Assembly (NCBI RefSeq): GCF_030824455.1
Contig: NZ_JAVBXR010000076.1
Location: 1 to 37,397, forward strand
DNA from: Desulfobulbus sp.
GTDB taxonomy: Bacteria; Desulfobacterota; Desulfobulbia; Desulfobulbales; Desulfobulbaceae
Reading direction: 5' to 3'
Length of the DNA stretch: 37,397 bases
Part shown: in pieces, positions 16,768 through 26,129 of the stretch
Layout of the letters: every line of letters begins with the position of its first letter
Numbering within the stretch: the first letter of the stretch is position 1
Notes under the pieces: model-generated
The model's input: the letters and a program-made list of their open reading frames with translations, nothing else
Database searches by the model: none
Told to the model about the DNA's origin: nothing
Position numbers and translations under genes: made by a program

Positions 16768-17151
16768 TCAACGCAGGGCAATAATCGCCTCAGCTTCAAT
16801 GGTTGCTCCCAGGGGCAAGGCCGCAACTTGCACTGCGCTGCGGGCCGGGTAGGGCTCCGTGAAATACTGGCGATAGACGGCGTTGACCCGCTGAAAATCC
16901 CCCATGTCGGTTAAAAAGACGGTCACCTTGACCGCATTGGCCAAGCTTGTTCCGGCGGCCTCGGCGATGGCCCCGAGACTGCGAAAGACCAGATGGGCGT
17001 GGTCTTCAATGTTGCCCTCGGGAATTGCGCCGGTGGCCGGGTCAATGGGCACGGTTCCCGAGGTGAACAGCAGGGAATCGACGGCAATGGCTTGGGAATA
17101 GGGGCCGACGGCTGCCGGCGCTTTGTCGGTGTGGACGGGTCTTCTGTGCAT
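16768..17151 (-). CDS. ridA: RidA family reactive intermediate (enamine/imine) deaminase
   Basis: Hydrolyses reactive 2-aminoacrylate-type imines released by PLP enzymes. The 127-residue product has the family length and motifs: GPYSQAI (residues 16-22), FTSGTVPIDPATG, and the key Arg104 in YPARSAVQV that binds the imine carboxylate, with EAEAI near the C-terminus. The ATG is preceded by AAGGAGAT at good spacing. It is divergent from the aldolase gene and is followed by a hairpin, so it is probably transcribed alone or just ahead of the fatty-acid operon. Confidence 0.94.
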   Translation of the reverse strand: MHRRPVHTDKAPAAVGPYSQAIAVDSLLFTSGTVPIDPATGAIPEGNIEDHAHLVFRSLGAIAEAAGTSLANAVKVTVFLTDMGDFQRVNAVYRQYFTEPYPARSAVQVAALPLGATIEAEAIIALR

Positions 17152-17409
17152 GCCTGATCTCCTTGGTTCAGTTCATGGGGCGACAACGGGCCAGAAGGGG
17201 GAAAGGGCGCAGGCGGTTGCCGTTGCTTGACGGTGGCGGCAACGCGTCTCCAGCGGGAACAAAATAACCGCCGCCAGAGAGACAAGACGCGTCTTTTTCC
17301 TTGCCCACCACATCTTCAGGATTACATACTCTATCATGTGAACACAATTCCCCCTGTTTGTCCATCGTGCACGATTTGCGATCCCTTCCTTCCTGCGGAG
17401 AAAAAAGCT

Positions 17410-18396
17410 ATGAAAAAACGTCATTATTCTGAATTGGGGCTGGTCAACACCAAGGCCATGTTCGCCCAGGCGATGCAACAGCGGTTTGCCGTGCCCGCCT
17501 ACAACTTTAACAACATGGAGCAATTGCAAGCCATTGTCGTTGGCTGCGCCAAATCGGCCTCGCCGGTGATTCTTCAGGTTTCCGGCAGCGCCCGCAGCTA
17601 TATCGGTTCCGCCTTCCTGCCGCACATGGCCGCCGCCGCCGTTGAACTGGCCCAGGACACCGGGCTGGCCGTCCCAATCGCCCTCCATCTTGACCACGGC
17701 TCCAACTTTGAGCTGGCCAAGGACTGCATTGACGCCGGTTTTTCCTCGGTGATGATCGACGCCTCCCATCACACCTTTGCCGACAACGTCGCCCTGACCC
17801 GGCAGGTGGTGGAATACGCCCACGCCCACGAGGTGACGGTCGAAGCCGAACTCGGGGTGCTGGCCGGCATTGAGGACGAGGTCAGCGCCGAGCATTCTTC
17901 CTATACCCGCCCGGAAGAGGTTGAGCGGTTTTTGGAGCAGACCGGCGTCGACAGCCTGGCGATCTCCATCGGCACCTCGCACGGGGCCTTTAAATTCAAG
18001 CTGCAGCCGGGGCAGGAGCCGCCGCCTCTGCGGTTCGACATCCTCGAGGCCATTGAACAACTGGTTCCCGGATTCCCCATCGTCCTCCATGGGGCCTCGT
18101 CGGTGACCCCGGCCCATGTCGAGATGATCAACCAATACGGCGGCAAGATGGACAACACCGCCGGCATCCCGGAGGAGCAGTTGCGGCGGGCCGCCGCCTC
18201 GGCGGTGTGTAAGGTCAACATCGACAGCGATGGACGTTTGGCGATGACCGCGGTTATCCGCAAGATATTTGCCGAAAAACCCGGCGAATTCGATCCCCGC
18301 AAATACCTTGGACCGGCGCGCGACGAATTGATTGCGATGGTCATGCACAAAAACAGTGCGGTCCTGGGCAGCGCCGGCCGCATTCAAGCGGTTTGA
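17410..18396 (+). CDS. fba: Class II fructose-1,6-bisphosphate aldolase
   Basis: Zinc-dependent cleavage of fructose-1,6-bisphosphate to DHAP and glyceraldehyde-3-phosphate (glycolysis/gluconeogenesis). The ATG at 17410 (MKKRHYSELGL) follows GGAG by 9 nt; the open frame extends about 60 codons upstream but without homology. The 328-residue product has PAYNFNNMEQ near the N-terminus and the catalytic/metal-site HLDHG (93-97, Asp95/His96). Further motifs are MIDASHHTF, VEAELG with a metal-region Glu, SIGTSHG, VLHGASSV and KVNIDSDGR. These fit the class IIB type. It stands alone, divergent from ridA and followed by a hairpin. Confidence 0.94.
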   Translation: MKKRHYSELGLVNTKAMFAQAMQQRFAVPAYNFNNMEQLQAIVVGCAKSASPVILQVSGSARSYIGSAFLPHMAAAAVELAQDTGLAVPIALHLDHGSNFELAKDCIDAGFSSVMIDASHHTFADNVALTRQVVEYAHAHEVTVEAELGVLAGIEDEVSAEHSSYTRPEEVERFLEQTGVDSLAISIGTSHGAFKFKLQPGQEPPPLRFDILEAIEQLVPGFPIVLHGASSVTPAHVEMINQYGGKMDNTAGIPEEQLRRAAASAVCKVNIDSDGRLAMTAVIRKIFAEKPGEFDPRKYLGPARDELIAMVMHKNSAVLGSAGRIQAV

Positions 18397-18402
18397 TCGC
18401 AA

Positions 18403-18441
18403 GGGTTTAGGGCGGGGCAACCCGCCTCCCGCCCGAAACCC
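18403..18441 (+). terminator. Hairpin downstream of the aldolase gene
   Basis: GGGTTT/AAACCC (18403-18408, 18436-18441) plus GGGCGGG/CCCGCCC (18410-18416, 18428-18434) form a 13-bp stem with one A-G mismatch, starting 7 nt after the aldolase stop. There is no T tract (CTGGTCAAAAATG follows), so it is not a classical intrinsic terminator. Confidence 0.5.
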
Positions 18442-18551
18442 CTGGTCAAAAATGCTGAAAAAAGGTTGAACTGGGCAACCAGCTGTGTTCCACTGAGTGA
18501 AAATGGTGAGGCCAAAACCTGGCGCGGCGCAGCGGAAAGGATCGGGATTCA

Positions 18552-19097
18552 ATGAAAGACGACGGCAACTTGGTATGGATTGACCTGGAAATGACCGGGC
18601 TCAACCCTTTTACCGACAAGATTCTCGAGGTGGCGACGATTGTGACCGATTCCCACCTGGAGATCCTTGCCGAAGGTCCGGTCCTTGCCATCCATCACCC
18701 GGAAGAGATTCTGACGACCATGGATCCCTGGAACACCCAGCATCATCGGGAGTCCGGCCTGATCGACCGCGTCCGCCAGAGTTCCTGCACCTGCCGTCAG
18801 GCCGAGCTGGCGACCCTGGATTTCATCAAACAGTGGGTCGGCCGTCGGGTGTCGCCGATGTGCGGCAACTCGGTTTGGCACGACCGCCGCTTTCTTGCCC
18901 GTTTCATGCCGGAACTGGAAAATTATTTCCATTACCGCAACATCGACGTCAGCACCCTCAAGGAGCTAGCCCTGCGCTGGGCTCCGGACCTGCCCAAGTT
19001 TACTAAAGAATGTCACCACTTAGCCTATGACGACATTCGGGAATCCATCGCCGAGCTCAAACATTACGGCGACTGTTTTTTGAGAAAAGAAAACTGA
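18552..19097 (+). CDS. orn: Oligoribonuclease (DEDDh 3'-5' exoribonuclease)
   Basis: Degrades 2-5-nt RNA fragments, including pGpG from cyclic-di-GMP turnover; essential in many proteobacteria. The 181-residue product has the family length and exonuclease motifs: Exo [10 protein letters not shown] (Asp11, Glu13), the Exo II region [10 protein letters not shown], and Exo [14 protein letters not shown] with the DEDDh histidine. The ATG is preceded by AAAGGATCGGG. It is a single gene on the plus strand, convergent with the phosphorylase gene. Nothing unusual apart from the double hairpin after it. Confidence 0.95.
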   Translation: MKDDGNLVWIDLEMTGLNPFTDKILEVATIVTDSHLEILAEGPVLAIHHPEEILTTMDPWNTQHHRESGLIDRVRQSSCTCRQAELATLDFIKQWVGRRVSPMCGNSVWHDRRFLARFMPELENYFHYRNIDVSTLKELALRWAPDLPKFTKECHHLAYDDIRESIAELKHYGDCFLRKEN

Positions 19098-19098
19098 T

Positions 19099-19159
19099 CC
19101 GCCTACTCGGCCTGCTTGGCCGTAGGCGGCGAGAGCGCTCGCCTGAACGTCTCGCCGCC
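19099..19159. repeat. Two overlapping, mutually exclusive inverted repeats after orn
   Basis: Stem A is CCGCCTAC with GTAGGCGG (19099-19106, 19122-19129), with an inner GGCC/GGCC pairing. Stem B is a perfect 10-bp pair, GGCGGCGAGA with TCTCGCCGCC (19125-19134, 19150-19159). The two share 19125-19129, so they cannot form together. No T tract follows either. It lies between convergent orn and the phosphorylase gene and may serve as a shared, non-canonical transcript end or be a REP-like element. Confidence 0.55.
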
Positions 19160-19191
19160 TGCAACCGCAATCCTTCACTACCTCTCCCGCG

Positions 19192-21681
19192 TTACTCCCC
19201 GACCTTCACGCCCCAGATCTGCTCCGCATATTCCTTGATCGTCCGGTCGCTGGAAAATTTGCCCATGCGCGCCACATTGAGGATCGACCGTCTGGTCCAG
19301 GTTGCGCGGTCGGCATAGACCTCGCCCACCATCTGCTGGCACTGCAGGTAGGATTCAAGGTCGAGCAGCAGCAGGTAGGGGTCGTTTTCGCTCAGCAAAT
19401 CATTGACCAGCGGCCGGAACATTTCCGTATCGCCGTTGCTGAAGGCGCCGCCGCCAATCGCGTCGAGAATTTCGCGCACCGCCGGGTTGTTTTCGTAAAT
19501 CTGCCAGGGTTTGCGCGACTTGCACTTCTTCTCGTACTCGGCCTCCTCGGCGGTCATGCCGAAGATAAAGATGTTCTCCGGTCCCACCTCTTCCCGAATC
19601 TCGATGTTGGCTCCGTCCAGGGTGCCGATGGTCAGGGCGCCGTTGAGGGCGAATTTCATGTTGCCGGTGCCCGAGGCCTCGGTGCCGGCGGTGGAGATCT
19701 GCTCGGAGAGGTCGGCGGCCGGCATGATCCGTTCGGCCAGCGACACGCAGTAATTGGGGATGAACACCACCTTGAGCCGGTCGCCGACCCTCGGATCCTT
19801 GTTGACCACCGAACCCACCGCGTTGATCAGTTTGATGATCAGTTTGGCCTTGTGGTAGGAGGGCGCGGCCTTGCCGGCAAAAACGATGGTGCGAGGCGTG
19901 GTCGCCTCGTCGGGATGGGTGATCAGCCGTTGATAGAAATGGATGACGTGCAGCACATTGAGCAACTGCCGTTTGTACTCGTGGATCCGTTTCACGTGGA
20001 TGTCGAACAGGCTGGTCGGGTCGACGACCACGCCGCAGTCTCTGGCGATAATCTTGGCCAGCCGCTTTTTGTTGACCAGCTTCACCGCCTGCCAGCGCTG
20101 GTGAAAGGCCGGATCGTCGCTGTAGGGTTCCAGCGCGCGCAGTTTGTCGAGATCCACCACCCAGTCGAAGCCGATCTTTTCGCCGATCAGCTGGGCCAGA
20201 TCCTGATTGCATTTTAACAACCAGCGGCGGGGGGTGATGCCGTTGGTCTTGGAATTGATCTTGTCCGGCCACATCTCGTGGAAGTTGCGAAACAGGTAAC
20301 TCTTGAGCAACTCCGAGTGCAACGCGGCGACGCCGTTGACCGAGTGGCTGCCGACGATGGCCAGATTGGCCATCCGCACCCGCCGCACCGGCCCTTCGTC
20401 GATCAGCGACATCTCTTGAATTTTGCGCATGTTGCCGGGATAGCGAATGGCCACCTCCTCCAGAAAACGCCGATTAATCTCGTAGATGATCTCCAGATGG
20501 CGCGGCAGCACCCGACCGAGCATGGCCACCGGCCAGGTCTCCAGGGCCTCGGGCATCAGGGTGTGGTTGGTGTAGGCAAAGGTTTTGACGCAGATGTCCC
20601 AGGCCTTTTCCCAGCCGAGCCCCTCAACGTCGAGCAGGAGGCGCATCAGCTCGGGAATGGCAATGGCCGGATGGGTGTCGTTGAGCTGCACCGCCACCTG
20701 GTTGGGGAAATCGTCGAAGGTGTCGTTGTCCTTGCGGTAGCGGCGGAGGATGTCGTGGAAGGTGGCGGCCACAAAAAAGTACTGTTGTTTGAGGCGCAGT
20801 TCCTGGCCCTCGCTGATGTCGTCGCTGGGGTAGAGCACCTTCGAAATCGTCTCGGACTTGACCTTGCTCTCCACGGCAAAGATGTAGTCGCCGGCGTTGA
20901 AGGAGCGCAGATCCAGCTCGCGCGAGGCTTTGGCCCGCCACAGCCGCATGTTGATGACGTGGTCGTTGTTGAATCCCGGCACCAGCATGTCGCAGGCCAT
21001 GGCCATGACGATTTCGGTGTCGGTCCAGCGGGCCCGGTAGCGGCCGTGTTTGTCGGTGGTGGAGGTGACGTGGCCGTAGAACTGCACCGGATACATAAAC
21101 GAGGTGCGCTCGTACATCCAGGGCGATCCCAGACGCAGCCAGCTGTCCGGGGTTTCGACCTGATAGCCGTCGACGATTTTCTGGTTGAACAGGCCGAAAT
21201 CGTAACGGATGCCGTAGCCGTAGGCTGGAATTTTCATGGTGGCGATGGAGTCCATGAAGCAGGAGGCCAGCCGGCCCAGGCCGCCATTGCCCAGGGCCGC
21301 GTCTTCCTCGCATTCCCGCAATTTTTCCAGATCGTAGCCCAACTGTTCCAGGGCCTCGGTGACCTCGTCCATCAACCCCATATTGATGATGGCGTTGCCC
21401 AGCGACCGGCCGACCAGGAATTCGAGGGAAAGGTAGTAGACCCGCTTCATCTTGCCGGCGTAAAAGGTCTTCTGAGTTTTGATCCATTTCTCCATCAACA
21501 CGTCGCGCAGGGCGTAGGAGAGCGCCCGATAGACGTCGGGATCGCCGGCCCGGTCGGGGTCGCGGCCCTGGAAACTCATCAGGTGGTGCTGGATGCACTT
21601 CTTGAAGGCCTCAACCCCGGTGTCCTGAAAGATTGAGGAATAGGCGTGATTGTGGGTCGAGGTTTCCATCTGTGGGCTCAT
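19192..21681 (-). CDS. glgP: Glycogen/starch/alpha-glucan phosphorylase
   Basis: PLP enzyme releasing glucose-1-phosphate from alpha-1,4-glucans. The start at 21681 is fixed by GGAGG 5 nt upstream; the product is 829 residues, the normal length for the GT35 family. Conserved blocks are YYLSLEFLVGRSLGNAI, EDAALGNGGLGRLASCF, GIRYDFGLFNQ, LNDTHPAIAIPELMR, TNGITPRRWL, KRIHEYKRQLLN, and EASGTGNMKFALNGA with the PLP-binding lysine near 676. It is a single gene with a 247-bp divergent gap to the chemoreceptor gene. With the aldolase nearby it supports glycogen use, but no glg operon is visible here. Confidence 0.97.
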   Translation of the reverse strand: MSPQMETSTHNHAYSSIFQDTGVEAFKKCIQHHLMSFQGRDPDRAGDPDVYRALSYALRDVLMEKWIKTQKTFYAGKMKRVYYLSLEFLVGRSLGNAIINMGLMDEVTEALEQLGYDLEKLRECEEDAALGNGGLGRLASCFMDSIATMKIPAYGYGIRYDFGLFNQKIVDGYQVETPDSWLRLGSPWMYERTSFMYPVQFYGHVTSTTDKHGRYRARWTDTEIVMAMACDMLVPGFNNDHVINMRLWRAKASRELDLRSFNAGDYIFAVESKVKSETISKVLYPSDDISEGQELRLKQQYFFVAATFHDILRRYRKDNDTFDDFPNQVAVQLNDTHPAIAIPELMRLLLDVEGLGWEKAWDICVKTFAYTNHTLMPEALETWPVAMLGRVLPRHLEIIYEINRRFLEEVAIRYPGNMRKIQEMSLIDEGPVRRVRMANLAIVGSHSVNGVAALHSELLKSYLFRNFHEMWPDKINSKTNGITPRRWLLKCNQDLAQLIGEKIGFDWVVDLDKLRALEPYSDDPAFHQRWQAVKLVNKKRLAKIIARDCGVVVDPTSLFDIHVKRIHEYKRQLLNVLHVIHFYQRLITHPDEATTPRTIVFAGKAAPSYHKAKLIIKLINAVGSVVNKDPRVGDRLKVVFIPNYCVSLAERIMPAADLSEQISTAGTEASGTGNMKFALNGALTIGTLDGANIEIREEVGPENIFIFGMTAEEAEYEKKCKSRKPWQIYENNPAVREILDAIGGGAFSNGDTEMFRPLVNDLLSENDPYLLLLDLESYLQCQQMVGEVYADRATWTRRSILNVARMGKFSSDRTIKEYAEQIWGVKVGE

Positions 21682-21928
21682 GCAACCTCCGGGAGGATGT
21701 GAAAAGGTGAATGGCGAACGTGAGATACGGGTATTGTAGCGGATAAACCAGCGCTCGGCAAATAAGGTTTTGTTTTGCCGGCGCAAGCGGCTTCGCATTT
21801 CCAAATTGTTTATTCAGGTGCAAATTTGACGCGCACGGTTATTGACCCTATGATTCAGCATACCCATTAAAAATGCCGGCAGCGTCTAAAGACAAGCGGG
21901 CGAACGTATGCAAAGAAGGGAGTTGTGC

Positions 21929-24130
21929 ATGTTGAACGATTTAAAAATACGATCAAAATTAATGATCATCGGTGTTGGGGTTACTCTGGTCCCCCTGGTG
22001 ATTATCCTCTCAGCCATTTTCATCCAGAATAAAAAAGTGGTGCGGGTCGGCGAGGAAAAAAGCCTGCAGCTCGCCTATGCCGATCTTGAGCATATCGTCG
22101 ACAACCTCTATACCCTGGCCGAATCGCATCAGGAGGTGACGCAGAAAAACATCGACGCGTCGCTCAAAGTGGCCGGCGATCTGATGAGTAAAGCCGGGGC
22201 CGTCTCCTTTGGCGAGGAAAAGGTTGCCTGGAACGCAAAAAATCAATTCAGTGACGCGGTGCAGAGCCTGCATCTGCCGAAGATGATGCTGGGCTCGCAA
22301 TGGCTGGGGCAGATTGCCGACCCGAAAGAAGCCGTCCCCCTTGTCGATCCGGTGCAGCAGTTGCTGGATGTGACCTGCACCGTGTTTCAACGAATGAATT
22401 CTCAGGGCGACATGCTTCGGATCGCCACCAACGTCGTCAATCAGGGAGGAAAACGGGCCATTGGCACCTTTATACCGGCCGCCAATCCGAACGGAAGCGG
22501 CAATCCGGTAGTCTCCGCCGTTCTCAAGGGCGAGACGTACAAGGGGCGGGCCTTTGTGGTCAACGCCTGGTACATCACCGCCTACGTGCCCATCTATGAC
22601 GCTGGCCGCGCGATTGTCGGCATGCTCTATGTCGGCATCCCCCAGGAGAACGTCAAAAGTCTCCGCCAGGCCATTGTGAATATGAAAATAGGCAAGACCG
22701 GATACGTCACGGTGATGGACAGCGGCGGCGCCTATGTGATCGCCCGGCAGGAGCAGGAGAACGGCAAAAATGTGAAAGACGCCAAGGACGTCGAAGGCAA
22801 GGCCTATGTGCAGGAACGGATTGAGGCGGCCAAGAACCTGGCGCCCAGAGCAATCGGCAAGCAACAGTTCACGGTAAAAAATGAGCGCGGAGTCAGCGTG
22901 ATCCGTGAGGGCCGGTTTATTTATTTCGCGCCTTGGGATTGGGTCGTTGCGGTTGAAGCCAATCAGACCGAGTTCTCCGAGGCCGCTGAACAGATAGCCG
23001 CCCTGAATCGGGAGAGCCTCATTCTCCTCAATCTGGTGGGCGCTGGGGCGTTGACCTTTACCGTCATGGTCTGGTTTTTCATGGCCGGCAGCATCGTCAA
23101 GCCGATCAATCGGGTGGTCGCCGGCCTCAAGGACGTGGCCGAGGGCGACGGCGACCTGACCAAGCGGCTGGAGAGCGAGGGGCGTAACGAACTGGGGGAA
23201 CTGGCCCATTGGTTCAACACCTTTTTGGAAAAATTGCAGGCCGTCGTTATCCGGATTGCGGACAACTCGAACGACGTCGGCCGCGCCGCCATTGACCTGA
23301 CCTCGATTTCCGGACACATGGCCGAGGGCGCCAACGAGACTTCGCAATCAGCGCAGAACGTCTCGGCGGCGGCCGAGGAGATGAGCGCCAACCTCAACGC
23401 CGTGGCTGCGGCCATGGAGGAGTCGACCACCAACACCTCCATGGTGGCCGGAGCCTCGGAGGAGATGTCCGCCACCTTCAACCTGCTGGCCAAGAATGTG
23501 GAACAGGCCAACGCCGTGGCCGCCGACGCGGTGCATCAGGCGCGCAGCGCCGGCGAAAAAATGGCGGTGCTGGGCGACGCGGCCCAGGCCATTGGCACGG
23601 TCACCGAAGCCATTACCGAAATTTCCGAGCAGACCAATCTCCTGGCCTTAAACGCCACCATTGAGGCCGCCCGGGCAGGCGAGGCGGGCAAGGGATTTGC
23701 GGTGGTGGCCAACGAGATCAAGGATTTGGCCAAGCAGACCGCCGGGGCGACCTTGGACATCAAAAAGCAGATCGCTCACATTCAGAGCACCACCGAAACC
23801 ACCCGGGTCGAGATTGACGCCATCTCTGCGGTGATCGAAAACGTGAACGCCATTGTCGCCACGATTGCGGCCGCCGTGGGCGAGCAGTCCGAATCCACCC
23901 GCGACATCAGCGAAAACATTGCCCAGGTTTCCCAGGGCATCCAGGAGGTGAATGAAAACGTGAGTCAGAGTTCGGCGGTGGCTGCGCAGATCGCCCAGGA
24001 CATCACCACGGTGAACAACTCCGCAGGAGAGATTTCCGAGAGCAGCGGGCAGGTCAAGACCAGCGCCGAAGCCCTGAGCAAGATGGCCAAGGAACTCAAC
24101 GCCGTCATCGGTCGGTTTAAAACTTCGTGA
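21929..24130 (+). CDS. Methyl-accepting chemotaxis protein with Cache sensor
   Basis: Transmembrane chemoreceptor. The start at 21929 ([10 protein letters not shown]) is set by AAGGGAG 7 nt upstream; 733 residues. Order of parts: membrane helix about 11-32; a large periplasmic Cache_3-Cache_2-like sensor (about 40-360) with [28 protein letters not shown] and [15 protein letters not shown]; a second membrane helix about 366-389; HAMP (about 389-442, with [12 protein letters not shown]); and a long cytoplasmic coiled coil. Its hairpin tip is [20 protein letters not shown] (565-584). There is no C-terminal CheR/CheB tether pentapeptide. A TTGACC at 21842 may be its -35 box. No che genes are in the window. 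The ligand is unknown. Confidence 0.95.
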   Translation: MLNDLKIRSKLMIIGVGVTLVPLVIILSAIFIQNKKVVRVGEEKSLQLAYADLEHIVDNLYTLAESHQEVTQKNIDASLKVAGDLMSKAGAVSFGEEKVAWNAKNQFSDAVQSLHLPKMMLGSQWLGQIADPKEAVPLVDPVQQLLDVTCTVFQRMNSQGDMLRIATNVVNQGGKRAIGTFIPAANPNGSGNPVVSAVLKGETYKGRAFVVNAWYITAYVPIYDAGRAIVGMLYVGIPQENVKSLRQAIVNMKIGKTGYVTVMDSGGAYVIARQEQENGKNVKDAKDVEGKAYVQERIEAAKNLAPRAIGKQQFTVKNERGVSVIREGRFIYFAPWDWVVAVEANQTEFSEAAEQIAALNRESLILLNLVGAGALTFTVMVWFFMAGSIVKPINRVVAGLKDVAEGDGDLTKRLESEGRNELGELAHWFNTFLEKLQAVVIRIADNSNDVGRAAIDLTSISGHMAEGANETSQSAQNVSAAAEEMSANLNAVAAAMEESTTNTSMVAGASEEMSATFNLLAKNVEQANAVAADAVHQARSAGEKMAVLGDAAQAIGTVTEAITEISEQTNLLALNATIEAARAGEAGKGFAVVANEIKDLAKQTAGATLDIKKQIAHIQSTTETTRVEIDAISAVIENVNAIVATIAAAVGEQSESTRDISENIAQVSQGIQEVNENVSQSSAVAAQIAQDITTVNNSAGEISESSGQVKTSAEALSKMAKELNAVIGRFKTS

Positions 24131-24139
24131 TCCGGCGGG

Positions 24140-26128
24140 TTAGGATGCCGGTTCCCGGCAGGCAATCGGGAGCAGCACGCCTTCCATGATCAACCGCTCC
24201 AGCAGCGGTTGCTGTTGCTGGGCGTCCAGGTCGTCAAGGGAGGCGCGGTAGTTCGCCAGGCTGAGCGGGCGCTCGAAGGCCTGGAGCGTTGTCCGGTAGA
24301 CGGCGTGGGGCAGGGTGAGGATTCCGGCGCGCAGGAACAGAACCGCCGTGCGCTGGTAGGGCGGCGCGTTCGAGTGTTCGCGCAGTTTTTGCAGCAGGGC
24401 CTGCAGGTCCAGGTAGTTGTGTTCGTGGATGCTCAGACGGTCGAGGTCAAGAACGAAACGGTCGGAAGGCTGGGATGATGCAGGGCGTGCGGCAAGGGGC
24501 TGCACGCCCTGTTTGAGTTTTTTGCGGCTGAAACGGAGCAGATCAGGCAGTAGCGGCGGGGCGCCGGAGGCGGCCTGCAGTCGGCGGCCAAGATCGTCAA
24601 CCACCAGGTCCAACGGCGGTTCGGCGAAAAAGGCGGCGGGTTGGGCTTCCAGCAGGGGTGCGAGCACGGCCTGCAGTGGGTCCAGCCATTGATCATCCAT
24701 GCAGGCGAGCAGAATATGGACAAGCTCGCGACAGTGCCGCTCCAGCATCTCCAGGGTCAGCACCAGGGCCTCGAACCGGATCAGCAGGGCGGGATCTAAA
24801 TGCTCGGGAATCCGCAAACAGAGGTTATCCACGGGAAAGGGGTGGAGGCTTCCCTGGTCGACCTGGGTTTTTAATGCAAGAAAACGAGCGAAATCCTGGG
24901 GATGTTCGTTGTTGTCCTCCCAGTAGCGGCTGCCGACGTCGGTGGACAGATGGTCGAAACAGATGTGGACCGGCAGGCCCAGGCTCGCCATTTTGTGCTT
25001 GAGCCGCAGGATGGCGATGAGTTCCGGTTCCAACTCCTGCGCCGGCATGGCGGGATGGTAACGGCTGAAAAAGACCTCGATCCGCACCCGGCCCTGGAAG
25101 GCCTCGCTGATTTCGCGAAAATTTTCCTCCATCTCCTCTAGGCGATAGGTGGAGCCGCGTTTGATCGCGGCCCGGATCGGGTCGGAGGCGGTCTCGGGTG
25201 AAAATTCAATAATCGGCCGGTCGGACGCGCAGTTGAAGGCCCTCCGGTAGAGCTCGAGAAATTCGGCGTCGAGCAGGCGCCAGGCCCCGTAATGGAGGGT
25301 GAAGTGGCCGCAGAGTTCCGAATCGTCGGCAATGGCGCGAAACAGCCTCTTGATCAAGGCGAAATCGTTTTCGTAACAGAGATAGAGAAGGGTGGTTCGG
25401 GATTTCAGCAACCGCAGGTCGGCGAGGATGGCTGGAATCGAGCGGGCGACCGGTTTGCAGCGGCCGGAATGGAGGCGAAAGGCGTGGCGGCTGCCGCCGC
25501 AGTAGGCGCAGTCAAAGACGCAGCCCCGGCCAATCAGGAGGGGAAAGCCCAGCTTGGCGTTGATCTTGTCGATGTAGCGCTCGGCGTCGATCAACGGTGA
25601 GAGGTCGGCAAAGCGCAATGCGTCAAACAGCGGCTGTTCCATCAGCCACAGCCGCTCGCTGCGCCGAACCTGGCCGTCTTGCCGCCAGGCCAGATTGGCA
25701 ATCTCCGCCGCCGGCCGCCCTTGGAGCAACTGCGCCACCGGCTCCTCGGGATCGCCGATCACCACGTAATCCAGCTGATCAAGATTTTCGAGCAGACTCT
25801 CGGCAAAATAAGAGGCGGTAAACCCGCCCGAGAGCGCGACCACCGCCGGATTCCAGGCCTTGACCATTTCCAGGGCGCTCACCAGGCCGTGGGCGGTTTC
25901 CTGCCAGTGACAGACCAAACCGACGTGGGTGGGCTGGAAATCGTCGAGCGCCGCATGGAGCCGTTGCCGCGCCTCCGTTTCGGGGTAGAGCGAGGGGCTG
26001 AAAATCCGCGCTTCGATCCCCTGTTGACGGAGAAAATCGCAGAGGCCGAAGCAGCCCATGGGGATGTAGAAAAAATAGGGGCTGGCGCAGTTGACGATCA
26101 AGAGGCGCGGCGCGGGCGTGACGGCCAA
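24140..26128 (-). CDS. Radical SAM protein with N-terminal B12-binding-like domain, function unknown
   Basis: Start chosen at TTG (26128), one nucleotide after the upstream GTPase stop, with AGGAAGTGGGG before it. A GTG at 26239 would overlap the GTPase by 110 nt and add a low-complexity peptide, so it is less likely. The roughly 662-residue product opens with an alpha/beta domain like cobalamin-binding folds (LLIVNCASP, ALSGGF, YVVIGDPEEP) but without the base-off DxHxxG motif. A radical SAM core follows with CVFDCAYC (Cys203, Cys207, Cys210), then IIEFSPETAS. The C-terminal roughly 300 residues are not recognised and lack obvious cysteine clusters. The overall B12/rSAM layout resembles BchE-like proteins. 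The substrate is unknown; it is probably co-transcribed with the GTPase. Confidence 0.85.
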   Translation of the reverse strand: MAVTPAPRLLIVNCASPYFFYIPMGCFGLCDFLRQQGIEARIFSPSLYPETEARQRLHAALDDFQPTHVGLVCHWQETAHGLVSALEMVKAWNPAVVALSGGFTASYFAESLLENLDQLDYVVIGDPEEPVAQLLQGRPAAEIANLAWRQDGQVRRSERLWLMEQPLFDALRFADLSPLIDAERYIDKINAKLGFPLLIGRGCVFDCAYCGGSRHAFRLHSGRCKPVARSIPAILADLRLLKSRTTLLYLCYENDFALIKRLFRAIADDSELCGHFTLHYGAWRLLDAEFLELYRRAFNCASDRPIIEFSPETASDPIRAAIKRGSTYRLEEMEENFREISEAFQGRVRIEVFFSRYHPAMPAQELEPELIAILRLKHKMASLGLPVHICFDHLSTDVGSRYWEDNNEHPQDFARFLALKTQVDQGSLHPFPVDNLCLRIPEHLDPALLIRFEALVLTLEMLERHCRELVHILLACMDDQWLDPLQAVLAPLLEAQPAAFFAEPPLDLVVDDLGRRLQAASGAPPLLPDLLRFSRKKLKQGVQPLAARPASSQPSDRFVLDLDRLSIHEHNYLDLQALLQKLREHSNAPPYQRTAVLFLRAGILTLPHAVYRTTLQAFERPLSLANYRASLDDLDAQQQQPLLERLIMEGVLLPIACREPAS

Positions 26129-26129
26129 G

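Noticed and set aside
20278..21636. 452-codon plus-strand open frame opposite glycogen phosphorylase
   Set aside because: Antisense shadow of a highly conserved enzyme, with Val/Gly/His-biased composition and no recognised motif.
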